Counted from the first letter of the stretch, positions 1-7,105 are shown. The stretch is DNA of 14,182 nucleotides from AP-16 sp046727735 (GCA_046727735.1 JBKPDF010000054.1:1-14182); one strand, 5' to 3'. Numbers and translations: made by a program. The notes: generated from the letters alone by a model not told the origin.

Positions 1-80
1 GATTCGTATTCCGTCGGCCTTCAAGCGTACTCTTTGCCTGGCCGGCAAAATCCGCATACGCGGCGGGCCCAGCGTTCGTG

Positions 81-122
81 CCCCGGATCACGCGACGGCG
101 CTTCGCGCCGCGCGGTCCGGGG
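81..122. repeat. Imperfect palindrome (REP-like hairpin) 3' of ispG
   Basis: The arms are a 7-bp outer stem (81-87 with 116-122, CCCCGGA/TCCGGGG), a 4-bp CGCG stem and a 6-bp inner stem around a TTC loop (96-101 with 105-110). Small internal bulges lie at 88-90, 95 and 115. The CCCCGG...CCGGGG outline matches the short dispersed palindromes common between genes in Bradyrhizobium-type genomes; this is recognition from memory, not a search. It lies just past the ispG stop but no T-run follows on either strand, so it is not a classical intrinsic terminator. The rest of 1-143 shows no gene I can support. Confidence 0.6.
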
Positions 123-143
123 AACGCCAAGCCGATTACGAAA

Positions 144-1439
144 TTATTCCGCGGCGCTGCGGCCGGCGCTAGCGGTGCCGAAGCGGCGCTCGATGTAATC
201 GATCACGAGATTCTTGAAATCCGCCGCAAGGGTCGGCCCGCGCAACGTGGCGGCCTTCTTTCCGTCGATGAAGACCGGCGCGGTCGGCTGTTCGCCGGTG
301 CCGGGCAGCGAAATGCCGATGTCGGCGTGCTTCGACTCGCCGGGCCCGTTCACGATGCAGCCCATCACCGCGACGTTGAGCGCCTCGACGCCGGGATAAC
401 GCGTCTTCCATTCCGGCATCGATTCCCGGATGAAGTCCTGGATGTCCTTGGCGAGCTCCTGGAACGTCGTCGAGGTGGTGCGGCCGCAACCCGGACAGGC
501 GGCAACGAGCGGCACGAAGGTGCGGAACCCCATGGTCTGCAGCAGCTCCTGCGCGACTTTCACCTCGAGCGTGCGGTCACCGTTGGGCTCGGGCGTGAGC
601 GAGATGCGGATGGTGTCGCCGATGCCCCGCTGCAGCAGGATGCCGAGCGCGGCCGAGGACGCGATGATGCCCTTCGAGCCCATCCCGGCCTCGGTCAAGC
701 CGAGATGCAGCGCGTAATCGGAGCGCCGCGCGAGCTCGGTGTAGACCGCGATCAGATCCTGCACGGCCGAGACTTTTGCCGAGAGGATGATCCGCGATTT
801 CGGCAGCCCGAGTTCTTCCGCGCGGGCGGCCGAAAGCAGCGCGGATTGCACCATGGCCTCGCGGGTGACCGCCCGCGCGTCGACGGGCTTTGGCGAGCGC
901 GCGTTCGCGTCCATCAGGCGAGTCAGCAGTTCCTGGTCGAGCGAGCCCCAATTCGCCCCGATGCGCACCGGCTTGCCGTGGCGGATCGCGGTCTCGACGA
1001 TCGCCGAGAACTGCCGGTCTTTCTTGTCCTTGAAGCCGACATTGCCGGGATTGATGCGGTATTTGTCGAGCGCCTCGGCGGCGGCCGGGTGCTCGGCCAA
1101 GAGTTTGTGGCCGATATAGTGGAAATCGCCGACGATCGGCACGTCGACGCCCATTCGGACGAGCCGCTCCTTGATGTGCGGCACGGCGGCGGCCGCCTCG
1201 TCGCGGTCGACCGTGATGCGCACGATCTCCGAGCCGGCCCGCGCCAGCGCCGCGACCTGGGCGGCGGTCGCGGCCGCGTCCGCGGTGTCGGTATTGGTCA
1301 TCGACTGGACCACGATCGGCGCGCCGCCGCCGACCGCCACGTGGCCGACATTGACTGCCACGGAGGTATGGCGGGGCCCCGGCGCCGCGGAGGGGGCGGG
1401 GGTTGCCGGGGTTTCCATGGGGCCGGCGAGGGTTTCCAT
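144..1439 (-). CDS. ispG: 4-hydroxy-3-methylbut-2-enyl diphosphate synthase (IspG/GcpE)
   Basis: IspG is the cytosolic iron-sulfur enzyme of the MEP isoprenoid pathway. It reductively converts 2-C-methylerythritol 2,4-cyclodiphosphate to HMBPP. The product is about 431 aa. Visible family marks are an N-terminal TIM-barrel segment (VVQSMTNTDT, GDFHYIGH, YRINPGN, IGANWGSLD, LGLTEAG) and a C-terminal [4Fe-4S] domain with CPGCGR (Cys315, Cys318) and MGCIVNGPGE (Cys361, Glu368), the expected three-Cys/one-Glu ligands. I chose the ATG at 1439 because GGAG lies 6 nt upstream of it on the minus strand. The ATG at 1451 has no such site but is also possible, and the frame stays open to a TTG at 1523. 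A possible promoter lies at 1537-1565. The gene is divergent from the GNAT gene and single in this window. Active-site motifs are complete, so it should be functional. Confidence 0.97.
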   Translation of the reverse strand: METLAGPMETPATPAPSAAPGPRHTSVAVNVGHVAVGGGAPIVVQSMTNTDTADAAATAAQVAALARAGSEIVRITVDRDEAAAAVPHIKERLVRMGVDVPIVGDFHYIGHKLLAEHPAAAEALDKYRINPGNVGFKDKKDRQFSAIVETAIRHGKPVRIGANWGSLDQELLTRLMDANARSPKPVDARAVTREAMVQSALLSAARAEELGLPKSRIILSAKVSAVQDLIAVYTELARRSDYALHLGLTEAGMGSKGIIASSAALGILLQRGIGDTIRISLTPEPNGDRTLEVKVAQELLQTMGFRTFVPLVAACPGCGRTTSTTFQELAKDIQDFIRESMPEWKTRYPGVEALNVAVMGCIVNGPGESKHADIGISLPGTGEQPTAPVFIDGKKAATLRGPTLAADFKNLVIDYIERRFGTASAGRSAAE

Positions 1440-1536
1440 TCCGTTCTCCATGGGCAGCGGAGTGCCAGATCGGCCTTGCGGGGTCAATCGGCCTCGGTTT
1501 CGCTCCGACGTGGTCGGTAACAAGGGGCTCGCGGCT

Positions 1537-1565
1537 AATATAGGACGCCAGCGTCAGGCGGGCAG
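1537..1565 (-). promoter_or_regulatory. Candidate promoter of ispG
   Basis: On the minus strand a TATATT hexamer (1537-1542) is preceded by 17 nt and a weak -35 hexamer CTGCCC (1560-1565, 3/6 to consensus). Transcription would start near 1530, giving a 5' leader of about 80-90 nt to the ATG at 1451 or 1439. This argues against the TTG at 1523 as start, because it would sit almost on the transcription start. Only the -10 is good, so this is tentative. Confidence 0.3.
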
Positions 1566-1640
1566 GGGCGGCGACGCACTGCGGGACCGGGCGGTCGCCT
1601 TCGCTGCTCTGCGTAGACCCGAACCGAGCCCGTCTCGGGA

Positions 1641-2117
1641 ATGCGGATCATGATGCGCATCATTCCGGGCGATTTCAGCGACCCGCGCGTGCTCGATCTT
1701 GTGCGCCTGCATTCGACCACTGCTCGGGCCGAAACCGCGCCGGGCAGCGCGCACGCGCTCGACCTCGCGGGACTCAAAGCGCCCGAAATCAGCTTGTGGA
1801 CGATATGGGACGGCGCCACGCTCATCGGCATGGGTGCGCTGAAGCGCCTGTCCGCCGATCATGGCGAAGTCAAATCAATGCACACGCTCGCGTCTATGCG
1901 TAGGACGGGAGCGGGAACCGCGATGCTGCGGCATATCATTGCGGCGGCCCGCGCGAGCGGCATGTCCCGCCTCAGCTTGGAGACGGGTTCCTGGGATTAT
2001 TTCCGGCCGGCGCGAGCCTTTTACCGGCGTCACGGCTTCATGGATTGTCCGCCGTTCGGCGAATATCTGCCCGATCTCAACAGCGTGTTCATGTCGCTCG
2101 ATCTGAACGCATCGTAA
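1641..2117 (+). CDS. GNAT family N-acetyltransferase
   Basis: This is a 158-aa protein, normal for a single-domain GNAT enzyme, which transfers an acetyl group from acetyl-CoA to an amine; the acceptor is unknown. The acetyl-CoA pyrophosphate loop is RRTGAGTAM (87-95), following the beta-4 strand GEVKSMHTL. The tail LETGSWDYFRPARAFY, then the GF and PPFGEY segments, is typical of the subgroup with YsnE-like proteins. The start is ambiguous: ATGs at 1641, 1650 and 1653 are in frame, CGGGA at 1636-1640 is best spaced for 1650, and family members usually begin near MRIIPGDF, which favours 1650 or 1653. It is divergent from ispG and convergent with the ketopantoate-reductase-like gene, so it is probably transcribed alone. 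Family assignment is firm; substrate is not. Confidence 0.9.
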   Translation: MRIMMRIIPGDFSDPRVLDLVRLHSTTARAETAPGSAHALDLAGLKAPEISLWTIWDGATLIGMGALKRLSADHGEVKSMHTLASMRRTGAGTAMLRHIIAAARASGMSRLSLETGSWDYFRPARAFYRRHGFMDCPPFGEYLPDLNSVFMSLDLNAS

Positions 2118-2224
2118 TCGATCCGAGCGAACGGCCTTTCCACGCAGCGGGAGATTGTTTGTGCAAGTTCCTGATTGACTCTTGGGCCCGGGCCGGACGC
2201 ATCCGCGGCCGGCGCGGAGCCGCG

Positions 2225-3289
2225 TCAGTTCAAGCGCAGATCGAGGATGTGGCGCTTGTCCGGCGCACTCTCGCCTCTCTCCACCCGCTTTACGATATCG
2301 GTAAGCGCTGCATTTGCCGGCGTCGGAACGCCGACTTCCCTCCCTTTCGCCACGACGAAACCGTTGAGGAACTCGATCTCGGTGCGGCGGCCCTTGACCA
2401 TATCCTGGCCCATCGAGGGCCGGTGTGCGCCGCCGCCGGGCTTTTTCACATCGGCAAGGCGGTGCGCGTCGTATTCGGCTTTCGCCTTCACGTCGCCTTC
2501 GCCGGCGCGGGTAATGATTTCCGGATCGATGTGGTGAATCTCCTCGAGCCGGTAGCCGAGCGCCTGGCCGACCCGGATCGCCTCGCTGCCGAGCCTCGCG
2601 GTGAAATGGCGCAGTCCAGCGTCGAGAAGGATGTCGCGGGTGATGAGGCCGGTCGATGCCGACACACCGTTGCCCATCGCGTTGACGACCAGCTTCGTCC
2701 AGCGTTCGCCCCAGAGGTTTTGCGTGACCTTGGCGGAATCCGAGAGCGCCAGCAGGCGGCACACTTCCTTGGCGCGCTCGGTGACGATGCCGTGCACCTC
2801 GCCGACGCGAAACACGGTGTGGGCGTCGCCGTGTTTGCCGCCGGCGCGCCGCACGCGGCCGGGCTCGGTCAGCTCGACCGTGATCGAGCTCGCGATCGCG
2901 CCGAGCGTCCTGCCCCAGCCGACGACGCCGGCCAAGGTTTCCTCGTTGATGCAGTTCTGCAGCGAGACGACGAAACCGCCCGGCGCGAGGTACTGGGCGA
3001 TCATCGTGGTCGCCCAGGCGGTGTCGTAGGATTTGGTGGCGACGAACGCGATGTCGATCGGCCTTCGCTTGGACAGCCCCTGCAGCTCGGTCACGTGCAG
3101 CGCCCGCGTCGGAATCGTGAACTCGGGCACGTCGCGTAGGTGGCTGATGCACAAGCCCTTCGTCCGCATCGCCTCGACGTTTTCGGGCCAGAAGTCGACG
3201 AAGGTCACGTCCTCGCCGGCCTGTGCCATGTAGGCGCCAACATAGCCGCCGACCGCCCCGGCGCCGACGATCGCGATCCTGCTTCCCAT
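2225..3289 (-). CDS. Ketopantoate reductase-like protein (PanE/ApbA family)
   Basis: This is a 354-aa NADP-dependent 2-oxoacid reductase of the 2-dehydropantoate 2-reductase fold. The N-terminal Rossmann domain opens with VGAGAVGG (8-15) and continues through VATKSYDT and LQNCIN (Asn112). The all-alpha C-terminal domain carries KLVVNAMGN, giving Lys199, Asn203 and Asn207 in the spacing of E. coli PanE Lys176/Asn180/Asn184. RRTEIEFLNGF supplies Glu304, equivalent to E. coli Glu256. All key residues are present. It is about 50 aa longer than E. coli PanE (303 aa). I chose ATG 3289, with AGGAG 7 nt upstream; ATG 3295 sits only 1 nt from that site. Alphaproteobacteria often carry several paralogs that are not pantothenate enzymes, and no pan gene is nearby, so I give no symbol. 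It could act on another branched 2-oxoacid. Confidence 0.9.
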   Translation of the reverse strand: MGSRIAIVGAGAVGGYVGAYMAQAGEDVTFVDFWPENVEAMRTKGLCISHLRDVPEFTIPTRALHVTELQGLSKRRPIDIAFVATKSYDTAWATTMIAQYLAPGGFVVSLQNCINEETLAGVVGWGRTLGAIASSITVELTEPGRVRRAGGKHGDAHTVFRVGEVHGIVTERAKEVCRLLALSDSAKVTQNLWGERWTKLVVNAMGNGVSASTGLITRDILLDAGLRHFTARLGSEAIRVGQALGYRLEEIHHIDPEIITRAGEGDVKAKAEYDAHRLADVKKPGGGAHRPSMGQDMVKGRRTEIEFLNGFVVAKGREVGVPTPANAALTDIVKRVERGESAPDKRHILDLRLN

Positions 3290-3302
3290 CCGCATTCTCC
3301 TG

Positions 3303-3319
3303 CCTGCGCCGCGCGCAGG
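3303..3319. repeat. Short perfect inverted repeat in the PanE-like gene leader
   Basis: CCTGCGC (3303-3309) pairs with GCGCAGG (3313-3319) around a CGC loop. It ends 2 nt before the ribosome binding site of the PanE-like gene (AGGAG, minus strand, 3297-3301). In RNA it would form a 7-bp GC hairpin right upstream of the site, so it could modulate initiation, or it could be an operator. A chance palindrome in GC-rich DNA is a real alternative. Confidence 0.35.
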
Positions 3320-3365
3320 AACCGTGAGCTAAGACCTTATTGCTGTGACGCGAGGCTTGCTCCTC

Positions 3366-3520
3366 TTCCCTCTCCCCCTGTGGGAGAGGGTGGCGAGGCG
3401 GCGCAAGCCGCCGAGCCGGGTGAGGGGTAACAGCACTCCGATCGATCGTACCCCTCACCCGGCTCGTTTACTCGCTGACGCTCGCAACGAGCCACCCTCT
3501 CCCACAAGGGGAGAGGGGAA
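3366..3520. repeat. Large inverted composite intergenic repeat
   Basis: Two related units face each other across about 155 bp. The outer arms (about 3366-3394 and 3491-3520) are near-identical inverted copies with the core CCCTCTCCC...GGGAGAGGGTGGC. The inner arms (3412-3429 and 3449-3466) are perfect 18-bp inverted copies with a 19-nt spacer. Between outer and inner arms the left unit has its own GGCGGC-GCAA-GCCGCC hairpin, while the right unit has an unrelated stretch bounded by GGCTCGTT and AACGAGCC. Unit type and arm sequences are those of a repeat I recognise as dispersed in alphaproteobacterial genomes. It lies between the divergent PanE-like and dioxygenase genes and leaves only about 70 bp for the dioxygenase promoter. 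No coding role is supported. Confidence 0.8.
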
Positions 3521-3538
3521 GCGCGTATGCCGATTGCG

Positions 3539-3567
3539 TTGACCGGTCGGCTCGCTTCTTGCAGGAT
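3539..3567 (+). promoter_or_regulatory. Candidate promoter of the dioxygenase gene
   Basis: TTGACC (3539-3544, 5/6 to the -35 consensus) is followed after 17 nt by CAGGAT (3562-3567, 3/6). It is placed between the large repeat and the GTG start at 3589, which would give a leader of about 15 nt. The -10 is weak. Confidence 0.3.
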
Positions 3568-3588
3568 TTTCGGTGAAAGGCGCAGGCC

Positions 3589-4456
3589 GTGGCATCCTAT
3601 CGGCGGATCGAGGTCAAGCCTATCGCCGGAGCGCTCGGCGCCGAAATCGCCGGCGTCGACCTAGGCGTATTGGACGATGCGGCGTTCCAGGAAATCCACG
3701 CCGCCTGGCTCGAACACCTCGTCGTGTTCTTCCGCGGCCAAAACATCACGCCCGAGCAGCAGATCGCCTTCGCCAAATGTTTCGGCGAAATCCACCATCA
3801 CCCGTTCATGCAAGGCATGGACGAGTACCCCGAGATTCTCGAAATCATCAAAGAAGAGAGCGACACTCGGGCGTTCGGCGAAGTCTGGCACACCGACCAG
3901 ATGTTCAATCCGAAGCCCGCCAAAGCCACGATCCTCTACGCTAAGGAGACGCCCGACGCCGGCGGCGACACGATGTTCGCCAACATGTATCTCGCCTACG
4001 ACACGCTGTCCGACGCAATGAAGGCGCTGCTTGCGGGGGTAAAAACCTGGAACGTCGGCGACCGCAAGAACCCAGGACGGCGCGATCGGCCCGCCGCGCG
4101 CAGGCCGTTACACCGGCAACGAGAAGATGGCCGCGAAAGTCCGCGATCCAGGAGATCTTGAGACCGAGTGCGCGCATCCGCTCATCCGCACGCATCCCAA
4201 AACCGGTCGCAAGGCGCTCTATCTGAGCAACCACACCCAGACGCTCGACGGGTTTCACCAAGCCGAGGCGCGGCCGATCCTCGATTTTCTCAGGGCGCAC
4301 GCGGTGCAGCCGGAATTTACATGCCGGTTCCGCTGGGAAGTCGGGTCGATGGCGATCTGGGACAACCGCTGCACCCAGCACCGTGCGCTCAACGATTATC
4401 CCGGCAAGCGCCGGCGCATGCACCGGATCACGATCGCGGGCGACGCGCCATTCTGA
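3589..4456 (+). pseudogene. TauD/TfdA-family 2-oxoglutarate dioxygenase, frameshifted
   Basis: Enzymes of this family are Fe(II)/2-oxoglutarate-dependent dioxygenases that hydroxylate small substrates such as sulfonates or aryloxyacids; the substrate here is unknown. The reading frame starts at GTG 3589 (AAAGG 8 nt upstream). It runs correctly to about residue 161 (4071), then goes out of frame and stops at 4159-4161. The rest of the domain continues one frame over (from about 4073) to the stop at 4456. Removing one C from the CCC at 4071-4073 rejoins them as about 288 aa, a normal length. The metal ligands are all present: His101 and Asp103 in WHTDQMF, and His264 in CTQHRALNDY. Arg279 of the MHRITIAG stretch is a good candidate for the 2-oxoglutarate-binding Arg. 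Intact motifs on both sides suggest a recent mutation or a base-calling error. It is convergent with the nitroreductase gene, 21 bp apart. Confidence 0.88.
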
Positions 4457-4477
4457 AACCCGCCGGTGCGTCTCGAC

Positions 4478-5167
4478 TCAGTCAGGCCACGCCGTGCCCC
4501 ATCGGTCCGCATGGGCCACCTCGGCGACCGGGCGGCGCGACAGCGGGCCGAATTTCCCCTCCGGATACCCGATCGGCATGAGCGCGTAGGTCGACACATC
4601 GGCGGGAAGATCAAGCATCGCCCTGACCTCGTCCTCCAGGCGGATGTGGTTCGTGGTGATCACGGTGCCGAGCCCGTGGGCGCGGCACGCCAAGATGATG
4701 TTCTGCACCGCCGGGTAGATGCTCGCGCCGCGGATGCGGCGCTCGTAATCGAGCTCCTGCTCGTATCGCGCCTGCACCCAATCAGGCAGCGCCGCGCGCG
4801 GCGGCACGAGCCGCTCGCGCAGACACGGCACGAGCAGCACCGGGGCATCGCCCATATGGTCCCACAGATATGAACCCGAGGAGAGGAATTTGCGGTATTG
4901 CTCTTCGTTCATGTGCGCGGGGCGGCCACGGGCACGATAGATCGCGCTGGCGATGTCCGACGCTTTCCGATAGATCGCGCCGAGTTTCTGGCGCTGCTCC
5001 GCGTCCCGCACGACGACGAAAGCCCAGTGCTGGGCATTGCCGGCCGAGGGAGCGCGGATCGCGGCGTCGAGGATCTTGGTGATGATCTCGTCCGGCACCG
5101 GATCGGGCTTGAGCCGCCGCAGCGAGCGCGCGGAATAGATCGCCTCGAACAATCCGATCTCGGCCAT
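4478..5167 (-). CDS. Nitroreductase family flavoprotein
   Basis: This is a 229-aa FMN-dependent NAD(P)H oxidoreductase-fold protein, probably cytosolic. The start carries the FMN phosphate-binding segment ARSLRRLKPDPV (13-24), then RAPSAGNAQHW (38-48), the central helix GASIYPAVQNIILACRAHGLG (147-167) and the C-terminal IGYPEGKFGPLSRRPVAEV (199-217), which resembles the end of nitroreductase domains. ATG 5167 is supported by AGGA 5 nt upstream and by the typical MAEIGLFEAI beginning. Family members reduce nitro groups, quinones or enones, or (BluB) cleave flavin; nothing here decides between them. It is divergent from the FAD oxidoreductase gene, with a palindromic repeat between, and convergent with the broken dioxygenase. 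Confidence 0.93.
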   Translation of the reverse strand: MAEIGLFEAIYSARSLRRLKPDPVPDEIITKILDAAIRAPSAGNAQHWAFVVVRDAEQRQKLGAIYRKASDIASAIYRARGRPAHMNEEQYRKFLSSGSYLWDHMGDAPVLLVPCLRERLVPPRAALPDWVQARYEQELDYERRIRGASIYPAVQNIILACRAHGLGTVITTNHIRLEDEVRAMLDLPADVSTYALMPIGYPEGKFGPLSRRPVAEVAHADRWGTAWPD

Positions 5168-5261
5168 GGGTTTCCTCGTATTCGCTGCGGCGTTTGCCTG
5201 GAGCGCAAGCTGAGTTGGTGCGGTTGATGATTGCGCTGGCTCGGAGCGCGCCGCAATCGGC

Positions 5262-5359
5262 TCCCTCCCCCCTTGAGGGGGAGGGATGGGGAGGGGGTAT
5301 CTGTTTTACTCTACGGTGATTGGACCCCCCTCCGTTGCCTCCCCCAGGGGGGAGGCAAC
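5262..5359. repeat. Two-hairpin palindromic repeat in a divergent intergenic region
   Basis: Hairpin one pairs 5262-5271 with 5277-5286 (10 bp, TCCCTCCCCC/GGGGGAGGGA, loop CTTGA). Hairpin two pairs 5334-5345 with 5348-5359 (12 bp, GTTGCCTCCCCC arm, 2-nt loop). A third, imperfect pairing joins 5290-5298 to about 5324-5333 across the centre, so the whole element can fold as one structure. The purine/pyrimidine CCCTCCCC arms look like another dispersed alphaproteobacterial intergenic repeat. It occupies nearly half of the 239-bp gap between two divergent gene starts. Confidence 0.75.
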
Positions 5360-5380
5360 CGGAGCAAGTTTCGCGTCCTA

Positions 5381-5386
5381 TACAAT
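5381..5386 (+). promoter_or_regulatory. Candidate -10 hexamer of the FAD oxidoreductase gene
   Basis: TACAAT (5/6 to TATAAT) lies 20 nt before the ATG at 5407, between the palindromic repeat and the ribosome binding site. I find no convincing -35; the expected position falls in or next to the end of the palindrome. The resulting leader would be about 14 nt. Confidence 0.25.
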
Positions 5387-5406
5387 GACGGCGGGGAGGC
5401 CATGCC

Positions 5407-6513
5407 ATGCATGTCGTGATCTGCGGCGGCGGGGTGATCGGCGCCTCGATTGCGTATTTCCTCAGCCGGCGTGGCGGGCGCGCGAGCGTCATCGAGCGCA
5501 CCGGATTGGCTTGTGCCGCCTCGGGCAAATCCGGCGGCTTTCTGGCGCTCGACTGGTGCGACGGAACGCCGTTGCAGCCGCTTGCGCGCCGCAGCTTCGC
5601 CCTGCATGCCCAGCTCGCCCAAGAGCTCGGCGGGAGCTGGGGCTACCGGCCGCTCACGACCTATGGGGGCGTCGCCGCCGCCCGGGAAAGCTTGCGGAGC
5701 GCCGGATCCGGGCTCGCATGGCTGTCCGATGCGGTCGGGCTCCGGCAGCGCTTGGGCTCTCCGGAAACGACGGCCCAAGTGCATCCCGGGCGGTTCACGC
5801 AAGCGATGATGCGGGCGGCACAATCCCGCGGCGCCGTGCTGCGCCGTGGGATTGTGACCGGATTGCTGTTGAAGGACGGCGCTGCCCGCGGCGCGCTCGT
5901 CGACGGCGAAGCGATCGAGGCCGATGCCGTCGTCATCGCCATGGGGCCGTGGTCGATCGAAGCCGCCGGCTGGCTGCCGCTCCCGGCCGTGTTCGGACTC
6001 AAGGGCCATAGTGTCGCGTTCGAGACGGGGGGGCAGGTGCCGCCCGAAGCCTTGTTTCTCGAATATGAAGAGGCAAGCGGAGCCGTGGTTTCGCCCGAAA
6101 TATTTCCGCGGCCGGACGGCACGATCTATGTGTGCGCGATTTCGAGTGAAAGCCCGCTGCCGGACGATCCCGCCGATGTCGCCCCCGATCCGGGCGCGCT
6201 CGAGCGCCTGGAAGCCCTCTGCGCGCGGCTCTCGCCCGCGCTCGCAAACGGCCCGATCCTCGCCCGGCAGGCCTGCTACCGTCCCGTGACTCGGGACGGC
6301 TTGCCGCTGATCGGCCCCGTGCCCGGCCTCGACAACGTCTATGTGGCGACCGGCCACAGCGTCTGGGGCATCCTCAATGCGCCGGCGACCGGCGAGGCCG
6401 TCGCCGAGCTGATCGTCGAGGGTGCCGCGCGCGCGACCGATCTATCCGCTTTCCACCCGGGCCGGCTCACGCCGCTCCGGTCGCGGACGCGAAGCGCGGG
6501 CTTCGTAGGCTGA
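5407..6513 (+). CDS. FAD-dependent oxidoreductase (DAO family)
   Basis: This is a 368-aa flavoprotein of the D-amino-acid-oxidase-like family, which oxidises amines or amino acids with FAD. The FAD Rossmann motif is CGGGVIGASIAYFLSRRG (6-23), with Glu30 ending the second strand for ribose binding. SGKSGGFLALDWCDG follows. The C-terminal FAD-closing segment is RPVTRDGLPLIGPVPG...VYVATGHSVWG (about 292-321). The GGFLALDW block resembles a subgroup that, from memory, also includes fungal Tda3-like proteins. I chose ATG 5407, with GGGGAGG upstream at good spacing; overlapping ATGs at 5402 and 5411 are in another frame. There is no signal peptide, so it is probably cytosolic. It ends 15 bp from the convergent small gene. 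The substrate cannot be read from sequence. Confidence 0.92.
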   Translation: MHVVICGGGVIGASIAYFLSRRGGRASVIERTGLACAASGKSGGFLALDWCDGTPLQPLARRSFALHAQLAQELGGSWGYRPLTTYGGVAAARESLRSAGSGLAWLSDAVGLRQRLGSPETTAQVHPGRFTQAMMRAAQSRGAVLRRGIVTGLLLKDGAARGALVDGEAIEADAVVIAMGPWSIEAAGWLPLPAVFGLKGHSVAFETGGQVPPEALFLEYEEASGAVVSPEIFPRPDGTIYVCAISSESPLPDDPADVAPDPGALERLEALCARLSPALANGPILARQACYRPVTRDGLPLIGPVPGLDNVYVATGHSVWGILNAPATGEAVAELIVEGAARATDLSAFHPGRLTPLRSRTRSAGFVG

Positions 6514-6528
6514 CGCGGCCGCGCTCCC

Positions 6529-6993
6529 TCACAGCCGCTGCAAATGCCCGATCGCGTCGGAGGTGAGAAACAGGCCGATGCGAAAGCTGCCCGCGCCGGC
6601 TTCGGTGCGCAACAGGACGCTGCCGTCGCGCGTGCGCCACAGCACGGAATTCTCGCGCCGCTCCGCCGGCTCTCCGAGCTGCTCGCCACAATGGAGAAAC
6701 ACCTGTTTGGCGACCCGTTCGGCTTCCCGGCTATCGGTGAGCGATACATAAGGCGCGATCGCACAGATGCGTCCGTGCACCGCCTGCACCATCACGTCCC
6801 AGGAACGCCCGAGAAAGTCGACCGGCAACGCGTTGTAATCCTTCTCGCCCACGAACTGGCGCCCCATCGCCGCGTATTCGGACGGCGAGAACTCCAGCAA
6901 CCCGCCGAGTCCCTCGATCGCGCCGTCGAGCCGGTAAGGGCCGACCGCAAAGCTTGCGGGCGGCGCCGGCTTGCTGCGAAACGGCCAGCGCAT
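6529..6993 (-). CDS. Conserved-looking protein of unknown function, 154 aa
   Basis: I do not recognise this protein. It is 154 aa, starts with a basic Trp-containing stretch (MRWPFRSKP), and has no signal peptide, membrane span or known catalytic motif. The centre (GLLEFSPSEYAAMGRQF, 31-47; then PVDFLGRSWDVMVQAVHGRICAIAPYVSL) alternates hydrophobic and polar residues as in a compact alpha/beta fold. A helix with HCGEQ follows, then an antiparallel-strand-like end (VLWRTRDGSVLLRTEAGAGSFRIGLFLTS). ATG 6993 is supported by GGAGG 8 nt upstream; the frame stays open further upstream, but that part has unlikely composition. It is convergent with the FAD oxidoreductase gene and divergent from the ABC binding protein gene. 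Clean codon use and a good ribosome site make it a real gene. Confidence 0.8.
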   Translation of the reverse strand: MRWPFRSKPAPPASFAVGPYRLDGAIEGLGGLLEFSPSEYAAMGRQFVGEKDYNALPVDFLGRSWDVMVQAVHGRICAIAPYVSLTDSREAERVAKQVFLHCGEQLGEPAERRENSVLWRTRDGSVLLRTEAGAGSFRIGLFLTSDAIGHLQRL

Positions 6994-7088
6994 GAGCGTC
7001 CCCTCCGTCCGGCAAAAGATGCAGGCAGCCGACGTCGCGCCGTGATGGCAAGTGTGTCCGAGCTGGGTACGCGAGGCAAATCGCACCG

Positions 7089-7105
7089 CGACTCGTCGTG
7101 AGTCG
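7089..7105. promoter_or_regulatory. Small inverted repeat in the divergent region before the ABC binding protein
   Basis: CGACTC (7089-7094) and GAGTCG (7100-7105) are perfect 6-bp arms with a 5-nt spacer, operator-like in size. They lie about 100 bp from both divergent starts. It may be chance; no promoter pair that I trust is next to it. The rest of 6994-7211 holds no gene. Confidence 0.25.

Noticed and set aside
81..122. Intrinsic terminator for ispG
   Set aside because: The hairpin is strong but no T-rich tract follows it on the minus strand.
1650..1663. Perfect 14-bp palindrome ATGATGCGCATCAT over the GNAT start codons
   Set aside because: A 14-bp perfect palindrome is expected about once per 16 kb by chance, so one in this window is not evidence of an operator.
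1875..3458. Long open frame (527 codons) on the minus strand
   Set aside because: It overlaps the GNAT and PanE-like genes in other frames, has Arg/Gly-rich low-information composition, and runs through the intergenic repeat; it is a GC-rich shadow.
3366..3520. CRISPR-like repeat pair
   Set aside because: There are only two units, in inverted not direct orientation, with unequal inserts; no array or cas genes.
4060..4080. Programmed ribosomal frameshift in the dioxygenase gene
   Set aside because: There is no recognised slippery site, stop codon pairing or stimulatory structure that I can see; a simple one-base insertion explains it.
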